A DNA stretch of 64,000 bases from Theocolax elegans (taxonomy: Eukaryota > Arthropoda > Insecta > Hymenoptera > Cerocephalidae): assembly GCA_026168455.1 (NCBI GenBank), contig CM047425.1, positions 48,131,678 through 48,195,677 of the forward strand, in the 5' to 3' direction. Below the pieces are notes generated by a model, which saw only the letters and a program-made list of their open reading frames with translations, was not told where the DNA came from and searched no databases. Below, in pieces: positions 8,988 to 20,092 of this stretch. Within the stretch, counting starts at the first letter, position 1; the number at the start of each line of letters is the position of its first letter. Position numbers and translations under genes: made by a program.

Positions 8988-10790
8988 TCCGATTTCTTTT
9001 ATTTATCAGATAAAGAGTATTCTCCGCCTAAATCTAAAATTTCACTAGGTTTGTAATGGCGGCCTAAACGGTGACTCGACCCGTCTTTACAATCGTCCAT
9101 TAATTCGCTTTGATGTATACATCTGTCGTAAGCCGGCGCGTCGGGTGACGCTGGCGAGTCCGGTATCGACCGTATGTCGGCCAGGAAGGTCGAGGAGATG
9201 CTGGTCCGCTACGCCGCTGCCATAGTGGCTTCTGCGTTGGCTGAGGGAGGACACAGCACTAACCCCTCAAGTAGCTCTCTACGAGCCTGGCCCTGGCCTC
9301 GAGAAACTCGTGGCCAGAGTCGGACGGTTGGATGACCGCCGGTGAGCTCCGCTCACTTTATGAAGTTCTTAGTAGGGTTGGTCAAGATGGACCAACCCAG
9401 GAGCGAGCCGCTCTAACGGCGAGTTGTTCTCGGAGGAAGATGGAGGCGCCCTGTAGGTGGCAGTATGACGTCAGCGACCACTCGAGGTTTAACCTCGGCT
9501 TGCGCTGGACTGCCTCTAACGGTGTAGCCGCTATGGTAGGATCTCGCCTAGGTGGAGGTGGCGGTTCTACTCGGATCCTCGGAGTCCCTGGAGGTGGTAG
9601 ATCAAACCGCACCGTCCGCTGTACACCGTTGTCCACCAGCCAACCCTTGAGAGGAGTGAGTCGGGGTAGCGGTAGCTCCGTCTGGGTGCTGATGCTGCTG
9701 GCGGTTTGAGTGGCCTGGTTCTATTTGACGATGGTCTGGGCAGCGGCGGTCCGATTCCGGTACTCCAAGGTGATCCAGGCGGCGAAGTCTTGAACGAGGG
9801 AGAGCCCGATGTATTCGCTCTCGGTGAATTCGTACGGCATGGATGGGATGGGAGAAGGTGCTAATAATTATGACCAAACAAATGATCTTAATTTAAATTC
9901 GCCTTTATTGAAAACTGTATAGGTGGTACAGTAATTGCCCCGAAAGGTGGGGTACTCCCGCAGTGGGAGAAGGCGAGCTGCTGTACGCTCGAACGGGCCT
10001 ATACTTATAACGGTGCCTGCTTATCTTCATAACGGGAACGGCGCGATAAGGGGGTAGCCACCTTACGGCCGTTATTGGTACTACATACTATGTATAAGCT
10101 ATATGTATAAAGGCCGTGCGGTTCACGCCTATAGATAGTAAGCTTGCGAATAACACATCAAAATATGACGAAAGGTCAAGAGAATAGTTGCTGTTTAAAT
10201 CAGTATTTTTTGAATAATACACGTTTTTTCAAAATATTGTTAATTTATCGAATAAGTAACCTTGAATCATCAAAATAACTTATATATTATAGTTTTTTTG
10301 ATTAACATAAATGTCTTACCATATAGTTTATACATGGCGGGATCTATATGGCCATCGTAAACGTATAAAAAAAGTAACAAATTGTAAATTTTCGTACATT
10401 TCAGGCGTTACTTGCAGAATATAAAGCAGATAAAAAATTTTTTTCACTAAAAAATTATTGGTTTAAAGAGCAACTATTCTCTTCGCTTTTCTTCACATTT
10501 TGAGTGTACATTACAAAGCTCCATAAAAAGTTTCTGCAATTGAAAGTACTGAAATCAAAATAGCAACGGCAAGTATTTTATAGATATCAACAGAAATTTT
10601 TTATTTATTTATTAGAGTTTCACTTTCAGTAATTTTATTATTCATTATTAAATATTCCACGTTGAATTTGTATCTCTAGACAGTACTTTATATAAAACAC
10701 CTTCTACGAAGGTGTCAACATTCGCCAGTATGGTTTCCAATCACACTTTCAAAAATGTTATCTGATAAAAAAATCTTTAATTATTACTTC
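8988..10790. repeat. Tandem segmental duplication, unit 2 (1804 bp)
   Basis: Second copy of the block at 7184-8987. It ends at ttacttccatcc near 10795, where the first unit runs into the start of the second. The near absence of differences means either a very recent duplication or an assembly artefact. Confidence 0.9.
8999..9840 (-). pseudogene. Decayed GC-rich ORF of unknown family, copy 2
   Basis: Identical to 7195-8036, including the same in-frame TAG codons and the same frame change. The defects therefore predate the duplication. Confidence 0.45.
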
Positions 10791-11943
10791 CATCCTATTT
10801 CTACTTATATTTTGTTTAAACTCCATAAAAAGTGTTTGCAATAGAAAGTACTGAAATAAAAGCGAAATAATCGACAAGTATTTTTTGCCATACTATATTT
10901 TGTATTTTTGTGAATTAAACTTTTATATATTTTGCTTAAACTCTATAAAAAGTCTTGATTAATTTCCACAAAACTGATAAAAAGGAAACTTATTTTTTTT
11001 TATTCTCTTTAAATAAAGAATGTCTATCCTTCCCGTGCTTTACATCAGTAGATAACAATTTTATAGAATAATAATAATTCATTTGTGCAAAATTAATTTC
11101 CGCATAACTAATAAAAAGTAATTTCTCTCTTTTTTATGCTCTAATTCTACATCAGAGTATGTGGAAGCAACACTTTTCAATGCCAATAACAAAAACCATC
11201 GCATTGTTAAGTCGCTAAAAAATTTGTACGCTTCAGCGCAGACGTGAAATATTTTTTTCGTATTCTTCTTATATACTATTAAAAAAAATTTTTTTACTTT
11301 ATCTCTTGTTTAATGAAATTCATCTATTTTTAATTTATATTTTGTTATTATTAAAACTTAAAAATGTCTTAGCAATGAATGTCTTAGTCTAAATGTTTTT
11401 GCAACATACCCAAAATTTTCAGCTTTTAAATTGATTATTTAAAATTACAATGTTTGCGTTGAAAGTTTATGACTTATTTACTAATGATTAGCGTCTAAAA
11501 ATTGTTTACTCATAATTATTATTAAAAAAAATTATTATTTCTTAAAAGATCCAAACGCTATGCCCTTGGTTTTGTTTTAAGCTACCAGTATGAATTATTT
11601 AGATTTTTAATTTAATATATTAATTATAATATTTATGTTGAAAGGTGTAGATTCGTGTAATTTGTGTCTGATATTACGTTCAGGAAAATTTAGTCAAATT
11701 AAAAGATTCATCACACACTCTTAATCCCAAAGAGTAAAAACTGAACCTTAAATGAGTAATTTGTTGACTTTACTACTCTTTAAGTAACGTTAAAAATCCC
11801 ACAACTACACCTTCTAAACGACTAAACAACTAAAATTACTCTTTGAACAGTGGAAAATACGACAGGGTAAAAAGTAAAAATTTCAGTCCATTAAAGAAAG
11901 AAGAAAGTGGAACTATTGCTCTATTGAAAAGTATAAACTAATA
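10791..11943. other. AT-rich region, decayed repeats only
   Basis: Fragments of the preceding unit recur in diverged form (ctccataaaaagtgtttgca near 10820 and ctctataaaaagtcttg near 10941). No gene was recognised. Confidence 0.5.
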
Positions 11944-12650
11944 TAATCCGAATGGCCTTCCCAGTTACTCGAGTTAATATTGTACTATTTATTTCCAATC
12001 ACTGGAGTTGTAGTGAATCATGTTTAAACAATTATTAATTTATATCCACTATACTGGAGTCATTGGGAAGTCTATTGAGATTATACGCAAGCTATCTTAT
12101 ATATGTAAAGTTTCTATTTTACTTTATGAGTATATGCTCTCAAGAGACATTCTGGCAACTAAATAAAACTAAAACAAACCAATTGACGACAATGCATCAC
12201 ACATGATAGCTTGTGTATAATTAGAATGGACTTCTCCGTTACTCGAGTAATTTAATATTGAACTATTTATTTTCCGCCACTGGAGCTGTAGTGAATTTCA
12301 CCATGTTTAAACAATTATTAATTTATATCCACTATACTGAAGTCGCTGGGAAGTCTATTAAGATTGGACGCAAGCTATCTTATATATGTAATGTTTCTAT
12401 TTTACTTCATGAGTATATGCTCTCAAGAAACTTATGGCAAATAAGAAAAACTAAAACGAACCAATTGATGAGAATGCATAACATATGATAGCTTGTGTAT
12501 AATCTCAAAGGACTTCCCAGTTACTCGAGTAATATAATAATTGTACTATTTATTTCCAATCACTGGAGCTGTAGTGAATTTCACCATGTTTAAACAATTA
12601 TTTATTTATATTCACTATACTGAAGTCACTGGGAAGTCTATTGAGAAATA
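11944..12650. repeat. Three related MITE-like units with short TIRs
   Basis: Three units start near 11950, 12228 and 12508. In the third, GACTTCCCAGT pairs with ACTGGGAAGTC about 140 bases later, extending to CTCAAAGGACTTCCCAGT against ACTGGGAAGTCTATTGAG. Units 1 and 2 carry the same ends with substitutions, plus about 130 bases of shared downstream sequence (cttatatatgtaa, gagtatatgctctcaag, gatagcttgtgtataat). They look like a short TIR element trapped in a local tandem array. No transposase is present. Confidence 0.65.
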
Positions 12651-12689
12651 ATAAAATAAAATGTTTATCAAGTTATGTATAACCAAAAA

Positions 12690-13160
12690 AAAACATTGGG
12701 TGACAGTCACAGGTAAATTTACAGCAGCTTCCTCTCGCTGACATGTCTAAAATTCTGCGCCTGCCAATCATTGGGAGCTCTGTACGCGTTCTTTGACCGG
12801 CTGACACGCAACGCTATCTTTCTATCTCACACATCTCCCATTTCGCTATCTCTTTTCGCTTTCTATAGACATATATATACATAGGGAGACGAAAAAGGGA
12901 TGAAGCAAAAATCGAGAAAAGGAATTTAGCAACTAATATCTATGGCATCGATTTTCTTAATTATGCGTTAATGAATTCGGACAAAACTTGTTGTACAGTA
13001 AAGAAGAGTAAATAAGGAACGTTATGCGTGATCAATAACGCAAATAAATAATGTAATAATTTAGTGGTTAGAAAAGTAAAAAACTGAGGGGCTAGTTAGC
13101 TGTATAGAATGGCTCTCGCGCTATACTTGAGTCAGGCGCTATCGCGCCTTTTGATATTTC
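12690..13160. repeat. Diverged repeat, partner of 6460-6930
   Basis: It shares with 6460-6930 a pyrimidine-rich stretch ending at a TAGACATATATA-type word, the word GGAGACGAAAA and a GC-rich inverted-repeat patch (GGCTCTCGCGC ... GGCGCTATCGCGCC) in the same order and spacing. The sequences between are strongly diverged. Confidence 0.45.
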
Positions 13161-13189
13161 ATGTTTAAAAAAGAGAAATCTTTATTCTT

Positions 13190-13760
13190 TGTTACTAGAG
13201 AAAAGACAAACTCTTAACCACCAGATGAAGCTAAGTCAATATTTGGTGATCGATAATCAATATTTTACAAATAATTATTTTATCGTTTTGTTATGTAAAC
13301 CATTATATAAAACGTTCAAACTTTATAATAAATAGTTACACCGTGATTTAATCGCATCGATATTTTGATAATTGGTAATCGATAACTCTTTTAAGATACA
13401 TTTGATCAATTCGCGGTATTAAACTTTTGTATAGTACGAGAAGAGACAAACAAAAATACCGTGAATTGATCCAATCGATATTTGGTGATCGATATTCGAT
13501 ATCTTTACAAATAATTATAACTTTGCTTTAATTCGTATGTCGTTGTATGAAGTGTTCAAATTGTTAGATAAAGCCTATATTTGGTGATTAAGTAAAATCG
13601 ATACATCGATAATCGATAATCGATAACTCTTTGAATATTAATTTGATTAATTCGCAATATTACCCTTTTTTAAAAATTAACCAGAGACGAACAAAAAACT
13701 CTTATCCGCGAATTGGTCCGATTGGTATATATTGTTAAATCACGTTAATTAAAAATTAAA
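13190..13760. repeat. Degenerate tandem repeat rich in ATCGAT
   Basis: A unit of about 240 bases beginning AGAGACAAAC is visible near 13197, 13440, 13683 and, as a remnant, 13859. Each unit carries several ATCGATA words, for example aatcgatacatcgataatcg near 13600. No coding potential was seen. Confidence 0.55.
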
Positions 13761-14163
13761 AGTATTAGGAGACCAGAAAAATGTAGCTGTAAAGAGTTAT
13801 ATTAATTTCGTGAATATCATCTTTATCTTGGTGCGATATTACGTTTGTATAGTAACGGTAGAGACAAACTTTGCTCGAGGTAATAAGCCGCTATACGACG
13901 GTACGCAGTACTTTAATAACGTCGGTAATATTGTAAGGTATACGAATAGAATAGTTAAATTCGCGAATTGTAAGTCGTCGGAGCCTTTCGTATGTCAAGG
14001 CCAACCGACGATACTTGTTTGTTTTTCTACGAGTGTACACTTACGCGCGCGACCATATGTAGGGATGAGAGCCCGAGAGAGTGTGTGTGTGTTTCCCACT
14101 TTCATTCCTTTTTCGGGAAATTAGGCGATTGCCTAATCAGTGTGTAATAATCCGTCGATCAAG

Positions 14164-14478
14164 ATGGATTATTGGTTTTATCGTGATCGCGTGCTACTCG
14201 TGAGTGCCGAGAGCGCGCCCCACCTCTCTCCTGCATTAAGCTCTGTGAACGGCTGTTCCGGAGTAGGGCTAAGTGTGGAGACCCGCGTGGACGTCCGAGT
14301 GTTCCGTGAGGTATGTGTGTTTAAGGACGGGGTCGTGCGCGAGTGGCACGCGGACCGCCAGGAGCTCGCCACAACAGGGGCCGCCTTCACGGTCTCAACT
14401 AGAGGTCGTCTCCTTCTCCAGGAGGTCGACCAGTTGCCGAGGATCGGTTGGGCCATCCCCGAAAAGCGTCACCGGTAA
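14164..14478 (+). other. Coding-like GC-rich segment inside the left inverted repeat
   Basis: An open frame begins MDYWFYRDRVLLVSAES and runs through RIGWAIPEKRH to a strong splice-donor match (CCG|GTAAGTG) at about 14474. The right arm encodes the related RIGWAIHGTHPEK on the minus strand in a shifted frame. Conservation of the reading frame near the donor in both arms hints at a former 5' exon, but the product is not recognised. Confidence 0.4.
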
Positions 14479-14976
14479 GTGTTTTATTACTTTCGTGACC
14501 ACCCCCCCCCCCCGCGTGTGTGTGTACATCGGGAGTGTGTTCGAGTACGACGGTATTCGAACAGCGGGTCCTAGGAGTTAAAACCTGTCGCAGGCGAGGA
14601 TCTCGATCCTACAGGTTTCCCGGGACTTCCGTCCGCGTGTCTTTGAATTGTCGCGGCATCAGGTCTGGATGGTTAAATGTTAATTAAAATTAAATAAATG
14701 TTTTATTCATTTTTATTTTAATTCAGTGTGTATAATTATTGTTCTCCCCGCTCCCGCCGACATCCTCTTTAATTTAAAGTAAACCGTGTCGAGGCAAGAA
14801 GGATCGTCCGAATCCTCCACACCGTTCGTCCCAGCGAACTCGTGTACCTGACGACAGCGAGCATCTTCGCGACAACAATAAATTAGTTGTGTGCGCGGTA
14901 TTGGGCAACGCGGCCAAACGATTATTTTTAATTATTTACATTAATTAATTTCACCGGGTGCACAACTCGTCATATA

Positions 14977-16830
14977 ATGTATTATGAAAGTAGTAGGCAT
15001 TATCAGACAATTTTAAATTTTATAGGTGCATCGGGTAGTAGAGATTACTGCATACCATGTAATAAAAAATTAACATGTAGGCAAAATCACAAGTGTCCGC
15101 ATAACTGTCAAAGATGTTTGCAGGCTTTACTTTGTAATGTTAATGAAATTAAAATAAAATGTACTCGGTATAGTAGAGAATTTTTCGGTCCGTCTTGTTT
15201 ATCGAAGCATTTAGAGGGAGATTCTTTTGGTAAAAATCTTTCGGTTTGTGAAAGTGTCAGAATTTGCAAAATATGTTGTAAGACTGTCAGAACTAGTGAT
15301 CGAGATGCGCATAAATGTAATATAATATTTTGTAAGATTTGCAATAAAAAAAGCGGATATTGATCATATGTGTTGTATGCAAGCTATAAAAGATAGTCCA
15401 AACCGATAAAAGACAAATTTGCACTTTATTATTTTATGATTTTGAAACTCAGCAGTCGGAGAGTGTAGTGGGTGATGATACAGTAAAATTACGCGTGCCA
15501 AATTTATGTATTGCTCAAGAAGTTTGTACGGTATGTCTCGAAAACGATGAGATTACGGATCCTTGTAATGTATACAGAATATGAGAGTATGTATTTAACA
15601 TTGATCCGGTAAAACAGCTACTCGATTTCGCACTGACACCAAGACAAAATTTTCAAGAAGTCATCTGTATTGCGCACAATGTGCAAGGTTTCGATGCACA
15701 ATTTATTTTACGACATCTAGCGGAAAGAAAAGATATACGGGAAAACCCTTCGATAATTCTCAACGGGCGAAGGTAGTTGTTATGCGAGTGCTACACGTAA
15801 AATTTCTGGACTGTCTCAATTATTTACATATGCCATTAAGCGCATTACCGAAGGCCTATGGACTTAGAAATATTGAGAAGGGTACGTTCCCCCACTTATT
15901 TAATACTCTAGAAAATCAAGGTTATGTGGGTTTGATGCCACTATTGTGAACGTACTCGCCAGAATCGATGAGTGTGAAACAGCGAAAAGACTTACTGGAA
16001 TGGTACAACGAGACGTGTGAGCGAAATTGTATCTTTAATTTTCAAGATGAGATAATTAAGTATTGCAAGCAGGATGTTAAGATATTGAGATTAGTATGCC
16101 TCGCCTTCAGAAAGACATTTATGACATGTGGCTGAACGGATCCCTTTCTAGAATGTTGCACTATTACATCATCATGCATGAAGTTGTATAGAAAAAGTAT
16201 TTAGAACAGAACACAATCGGAATTATCCCGCAAGATGGCTACAGGTGTTCCAATAGACAATCGATGAAAGCCATGCAGTTGATCTGCTGGATGGAGCAAA
16301 TATTACATTGTCAAATTCAGTTTTCAGGGCGAGCGCGAGAAAAGAGACTACCCGAGGGACTCCAGTGGATGGTTATTGCGAATTAAGTGAGGCCGACAAA
16401 GTAGTTTTGCAATTTCACGGGTGCTATTGGCATGGCAGTCTAAGATTTTTCACGCTAAACAGAAATATTCGTCTCGTAAATGGTGAAACCATGGAAATTT
16501 CAGAGAAAATTAGTAGCTCTGGTAACCAGCTCATCGAAATGTAGGAATGTCAATTTGATCGTCAATGCAGTCAAAATCGCATGATGGCTGATTACAGCAG
16601 TGAGAAAATGAAAATTTACCATTCACCGCTTGACCCGAGAGACGCGATTTTCGGCGGCCGAACCAGTAATATCGTCAAATTGTACGACGTTCAAGAAAAC
16701 GAAAAAATTAACTATGTGGATGTTTGTTCGTTGTATCCGTATATATGTAAGTATGGACGCTATCCTGTACATTGGTGAAGAAGTGAATTAGTGGATGTGA
16801 GTATATTCAGTATGTAGTGCGTGTGCAAAA
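14977..16830 (+). pseudogene. Polinton protein-primed DNA polymerase B, N-terminal half
   Basis: This is a broken family B DNA polymerase of the Polinton/Maverick type. It starts with a cysteine-rich region (CIPCNKKLTC, CPHNCQRC, CKICCKT). After frame changes it shows the exonuclease motif FYDFET near 15440, then CIAHNVQGFDAQFILRHL near 15680, LSALPKAYGL and GTFPHLFNT near 15850-15900, KYCKQDVKILR near 16060, VDGYCE with QFHGCYWHG near 16370-16430, and DPRDAIFGGRT leading to the palm motif A region VDVCSLYPYICKYGRYP near 16720-16770. It stops there, so the remaining palm motifs are absent. In-frame stops and shifts occur throughout (for example near 15582, 15775 and 15948). It cannot encode an active enzyme. 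Confidence 0.9.
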
Positions 16831-17565
16831 TATATATATTGTGACGTGGTATTCGCGAACCCGGTAAAATTAATTTATTTTTATAATTAATAAGAACCGT
16901 TGGGCCGTGTTGCCCAATACCGCGTACACAATTAATTTATTTTGTCGCGAACTGCGGGCTGTCGCCAGGAACACGAGTTTGCTGGGACGAACGGTATGGA
17001 GGATTCGGGCGATCCTCCTTGCCTCGATACGATATATTTTAAATTAAATGAACGTCGGCGATAGCGGGGAGAATAATAAATAAACTCAATAATTAAAATA
17101 ACAATGAATAAACATTTATTCTAATTAATTTAACGAAATGAACAATTGGCCATCCAGGCCGTGTGCCGCGACAATATTACTTTCGCGTTGGCGGAAGTAT
17201 CGGGAGTCAACCGATCGAGTTACTCGCCTGCGGTTGACTATGCCCCGATCTCCGCTATCCGGGTACGGGCGTACCCGTATACACTCCTGAGGTTTCACAC
17301 ACATACATTCGGGGAAGGGGGGGGGGAACGCGTGGTAATATAACAAACTTTTCGGGATGCGTCCCGTGGATGGCCCAGCCGATCCTTGTCTCTGCGGCCT
17401 CCTGGGTAACGGAGGACCGACGTCGGCTGTGGTGGTGAAAAGGCGGCCCAATGCCGCGGCGAGTGACTCGCGAACCGCGTCCACACTCACTCACTCCCCG
17501 TCCTTATTCACACAGCAAAAAGTCACTCGCGGCTCACTCGCGACGACGATCCTGGCAAATAACAT

Positions 17566-17955
17566 GACATATTTGAGACAATATTTGGTTTTCAGAATCC
17601 GGAGCAGAATTACTGATTTTCACAATTTAAGGTTTAAATGGCTTACAAGAGTGTTACAGAATACGTATATGACTTTAAAAGGATCTTCAATGAAAAATTC
17701 AGAACATTTAACAAAAAAAATGATATTTATGTTTATAGTAATAAATGCATTCCCTGGGAGCTACAAAATAATGAAATTGGGCATATAATGCAAAAAAGTA
17801 CTAAATGTCAATTTTGACTCTTTGTAACTTAAAATAACGGCCTCGAAAAAATCTGTAAAAATTCAGGAGAACTATTGGACACCTCTTAAACATATTCCCA
17901 CAGGTATAGAAATATTCATTTTTTTCATCTTCGATTTCACAGAGAAGCACCTATA
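17566..17955 (-). mobile_element. Diverged half copy of the GGGTGGTTC fold-back element
   Basis: This matches the right arm of the element at 17994-20062 (ccggagcagaat, tggcttacaagagtgt, cctgggagct, aggagaactattgg, catcttcgatttcacagaga) with about 10 percent differences. It abuts the truncated Polinton arm. Confidence 0.7.
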
Positions 17956-17993
17956 ATTAGCCTATAACCAACCTATAATTTATATATATATAT

Positions 17994-20060
17994 GGGTGGT
18001 TCTCTGTGACATCGAAGATGAAAAAAATAAATATTGCTATAACTGTGGAAATATGTTTTAGAGGTATCCAGTAGTTCTCCTCAATTTTTTCAGATTTTTT
18101 CTGGGCCATTATTTTAAGTTACAGAGAGTCAAAGTTGACATTTTAGCACTTTTTTGCATTATATGCCCATTATCATGAATTTTTAGCTCCCAGGGGATGC
18201 ATTTTTCACTAAAAACATAAGTATGACTTTTTTTGTAAAATTTTCCGAACTTTTCATAAAAAATACTTTTAAAGACATAAATGTATGCTGTCACACTCTT
18301 GTAAGCCATTTAAACCGTAAATAGTGAAAATCAGCATTTCTGCTCCGGACTCTGGTAACCTAATACTGTCTAAAAGATGTCTTTTTATAGTCAGAAACTG
18401 CCTAAAAATTTCCAGAGTGGGTCAAAATCATTAAGATCACTTATGGTCAAAATATCCGGGAAAAGTGGCCGAAATATTAATAGAAATGTATATTTGTTGC
18501 CTTATAACGATGAATCTAGTAGCATGATCATTGCAAAAAAATTTATGCACTTACCTTGGAATGGTAGAAAAGTATCTCCACTTGTTTCAGTATCCATCTA
18601 ATCCCCTGTAAGCTGCTAAAAATACAAATATTATTATAAAATTATAAAAAATTATTTTTTAAACATTTATAATGCTGGATTTTTAATTTTACATCCCTTA
18701 CAAGAATTATAATACTAATCTGAAGGATTACTATAAAAGTATCAACATTATTATTATTATTATTCAGCAATACATTGTTTAGATTTCACAAACTTGTCAC
18801 TGTCACGTTATCATATTATTCATTATAATTATATATCCGATTTATTTATATCACTTATGGTCAAAATATCCGGGAAAAGTGGCCGAAATATTAATAGAAA
18901 TGTATATTTGTTGCCTTATAACGATGAATCTAGTAGCATGATCATTGCAAAAAAATTTATGCACTTACCTTGGAATGGTAGAAAAGTATCTCCACTTGTT
19001 TCAGTATCCATCTAATCCCCTGTAAGCTGCTAAAAATACAAATATATTATAAAATTATAAAAAATTATTTTTTAAACATTTATAATGCTGGATTTTTAAT
19101 TTTACATCCCTTACAAGAATTATAATACTAATCTGAAGGATTACTATAAAAGTATCAACATTATTATTATTATTATTATTCAGCAATACATTGTTTAGAT
19201 TTCACAAACTTGTCACTGTCACGTTATCATATTATTCATTATAATTATATATCCGATTTATTTATATCTTTTGTATTAAATACGTATATTCAGTTATTGT
19301 AATAATGATGTTTATATATTTATAGTAATCCTTCAGATTAGTATTATAATTCTTGTAAGGGATGTAAAACTAAAAATTCAGCATTATAAATGTTTAAAAA
19401 TTAATTTTTTACATTTGTACAATAATATTTGTATTTTTAGCAGCTTACAGGGGATTAGATGGATACTGAAACAAGTGAAGATACTTTTCTACCACTCCAA
19501 GGTAAGTGCACAAATTTTTTTGCAATGTTCATGCTAATAGATTCATCGTTATAAGGCAACAAATATACATTTCTATTAATATTTCGGGCACTTTTCCCGG
19601 ATATTTTGACCATAAGTGATCTTAATGAATTAGACCCACTCTGGAAATTTTTAGGCGATTTCTGACTATAAAAAGACATCTTTTAGACAGTATTAGGTTA
19701 CCAGAGTCCGGAGCAGAATTGCTGATTTTCACTATTTAAGGTTTAAATGGCTTACAAGAGTGTGGCAGCATACATTTATGTCTTTAAAAGTATTTTTAAT
19801 GAAAAGTTCGGAAAATTTTACAAAAAAAGTCATACTTATGTTTTTAGTGAAAAATGCATCCCCTGGGAGCTAAAAATTCATGAAAATGGGCATATAATGC
19901 AAAAAAGTGCTAAAATGTCAACTTTGACTCTCTGTAACTTAAAATAATGGCCCAGAAAAAATCTGAAAAAATTCAGGAGAACTACTGGATACCTCTAAAA
20001 CATATTCCCACAGTTATAGCAATATTTATTTTTTTCATCTTCGATGTCACAGAGAACCAC

Positions 20061-20062
<2 letters not shown>
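17994..20062. mobile_element. Fold-back DNA element, copy A
   Basis: The element starts GGGTGGTTCTCTGTGACATC and ends with the exact inverse, GATGTCACAGAGAACCACCC, inside (AT)n tracts, so a TA or AT target duplication is likely. Its two arms of about 0.8-1 kb are inverted copies of each other. The left arm holds an extra 417 bp direct duplication (18439-18850 against 18856-19260). No transposase is visible. Short open frames recur in every copy (MAYKSVAAYIYVFKS; MSFYSQKLPKNFQSG), but they sit in the arms and I do not treat them as genes. Confidence 0.8.

Positions 20063-20092
<30 letters not shown>

Larger units (their letters stand above)
14160..17565 (+). mobile_element. Internally deleted Polinton with long inverted repeats
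   Basis: A fragment of a Polinton-type DNA polymerase B fills the space between two long inverted repeats, about 14160-14975 and 16838-17565. Matching landmarks, read inward, are GGATCGGTTGGGCCATCC/GGATCGGCTGGGCCATCC, the poly-C tract followed by GTGTGTG, TGTCGCGGCA, GGTCTGGATGG/GGCCTGGATGG, GATCCTCC.. with GACGAACGGT, and ATTGGGCAACACGGCC. Full Polintons are 15-20 kb with TIRs at the ends and several more genes; here everything beyond half of PolB is missing. The right arm is cut at about 17565 by the next repeat. Target duplications were not seen. Confidence 0.75.

Noticed and set aside
12258..12488. 76-residue plus-strand frame
   Set aside because: It covers the MITE-like units and has no protein character.
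19747..19947. Recurrent 66- and 74-residue frames in the fold-back elements
   Set aside because: They are kept only because the copies are nearly identical; the older copy at 17566 breaks them. No evidence of selection.
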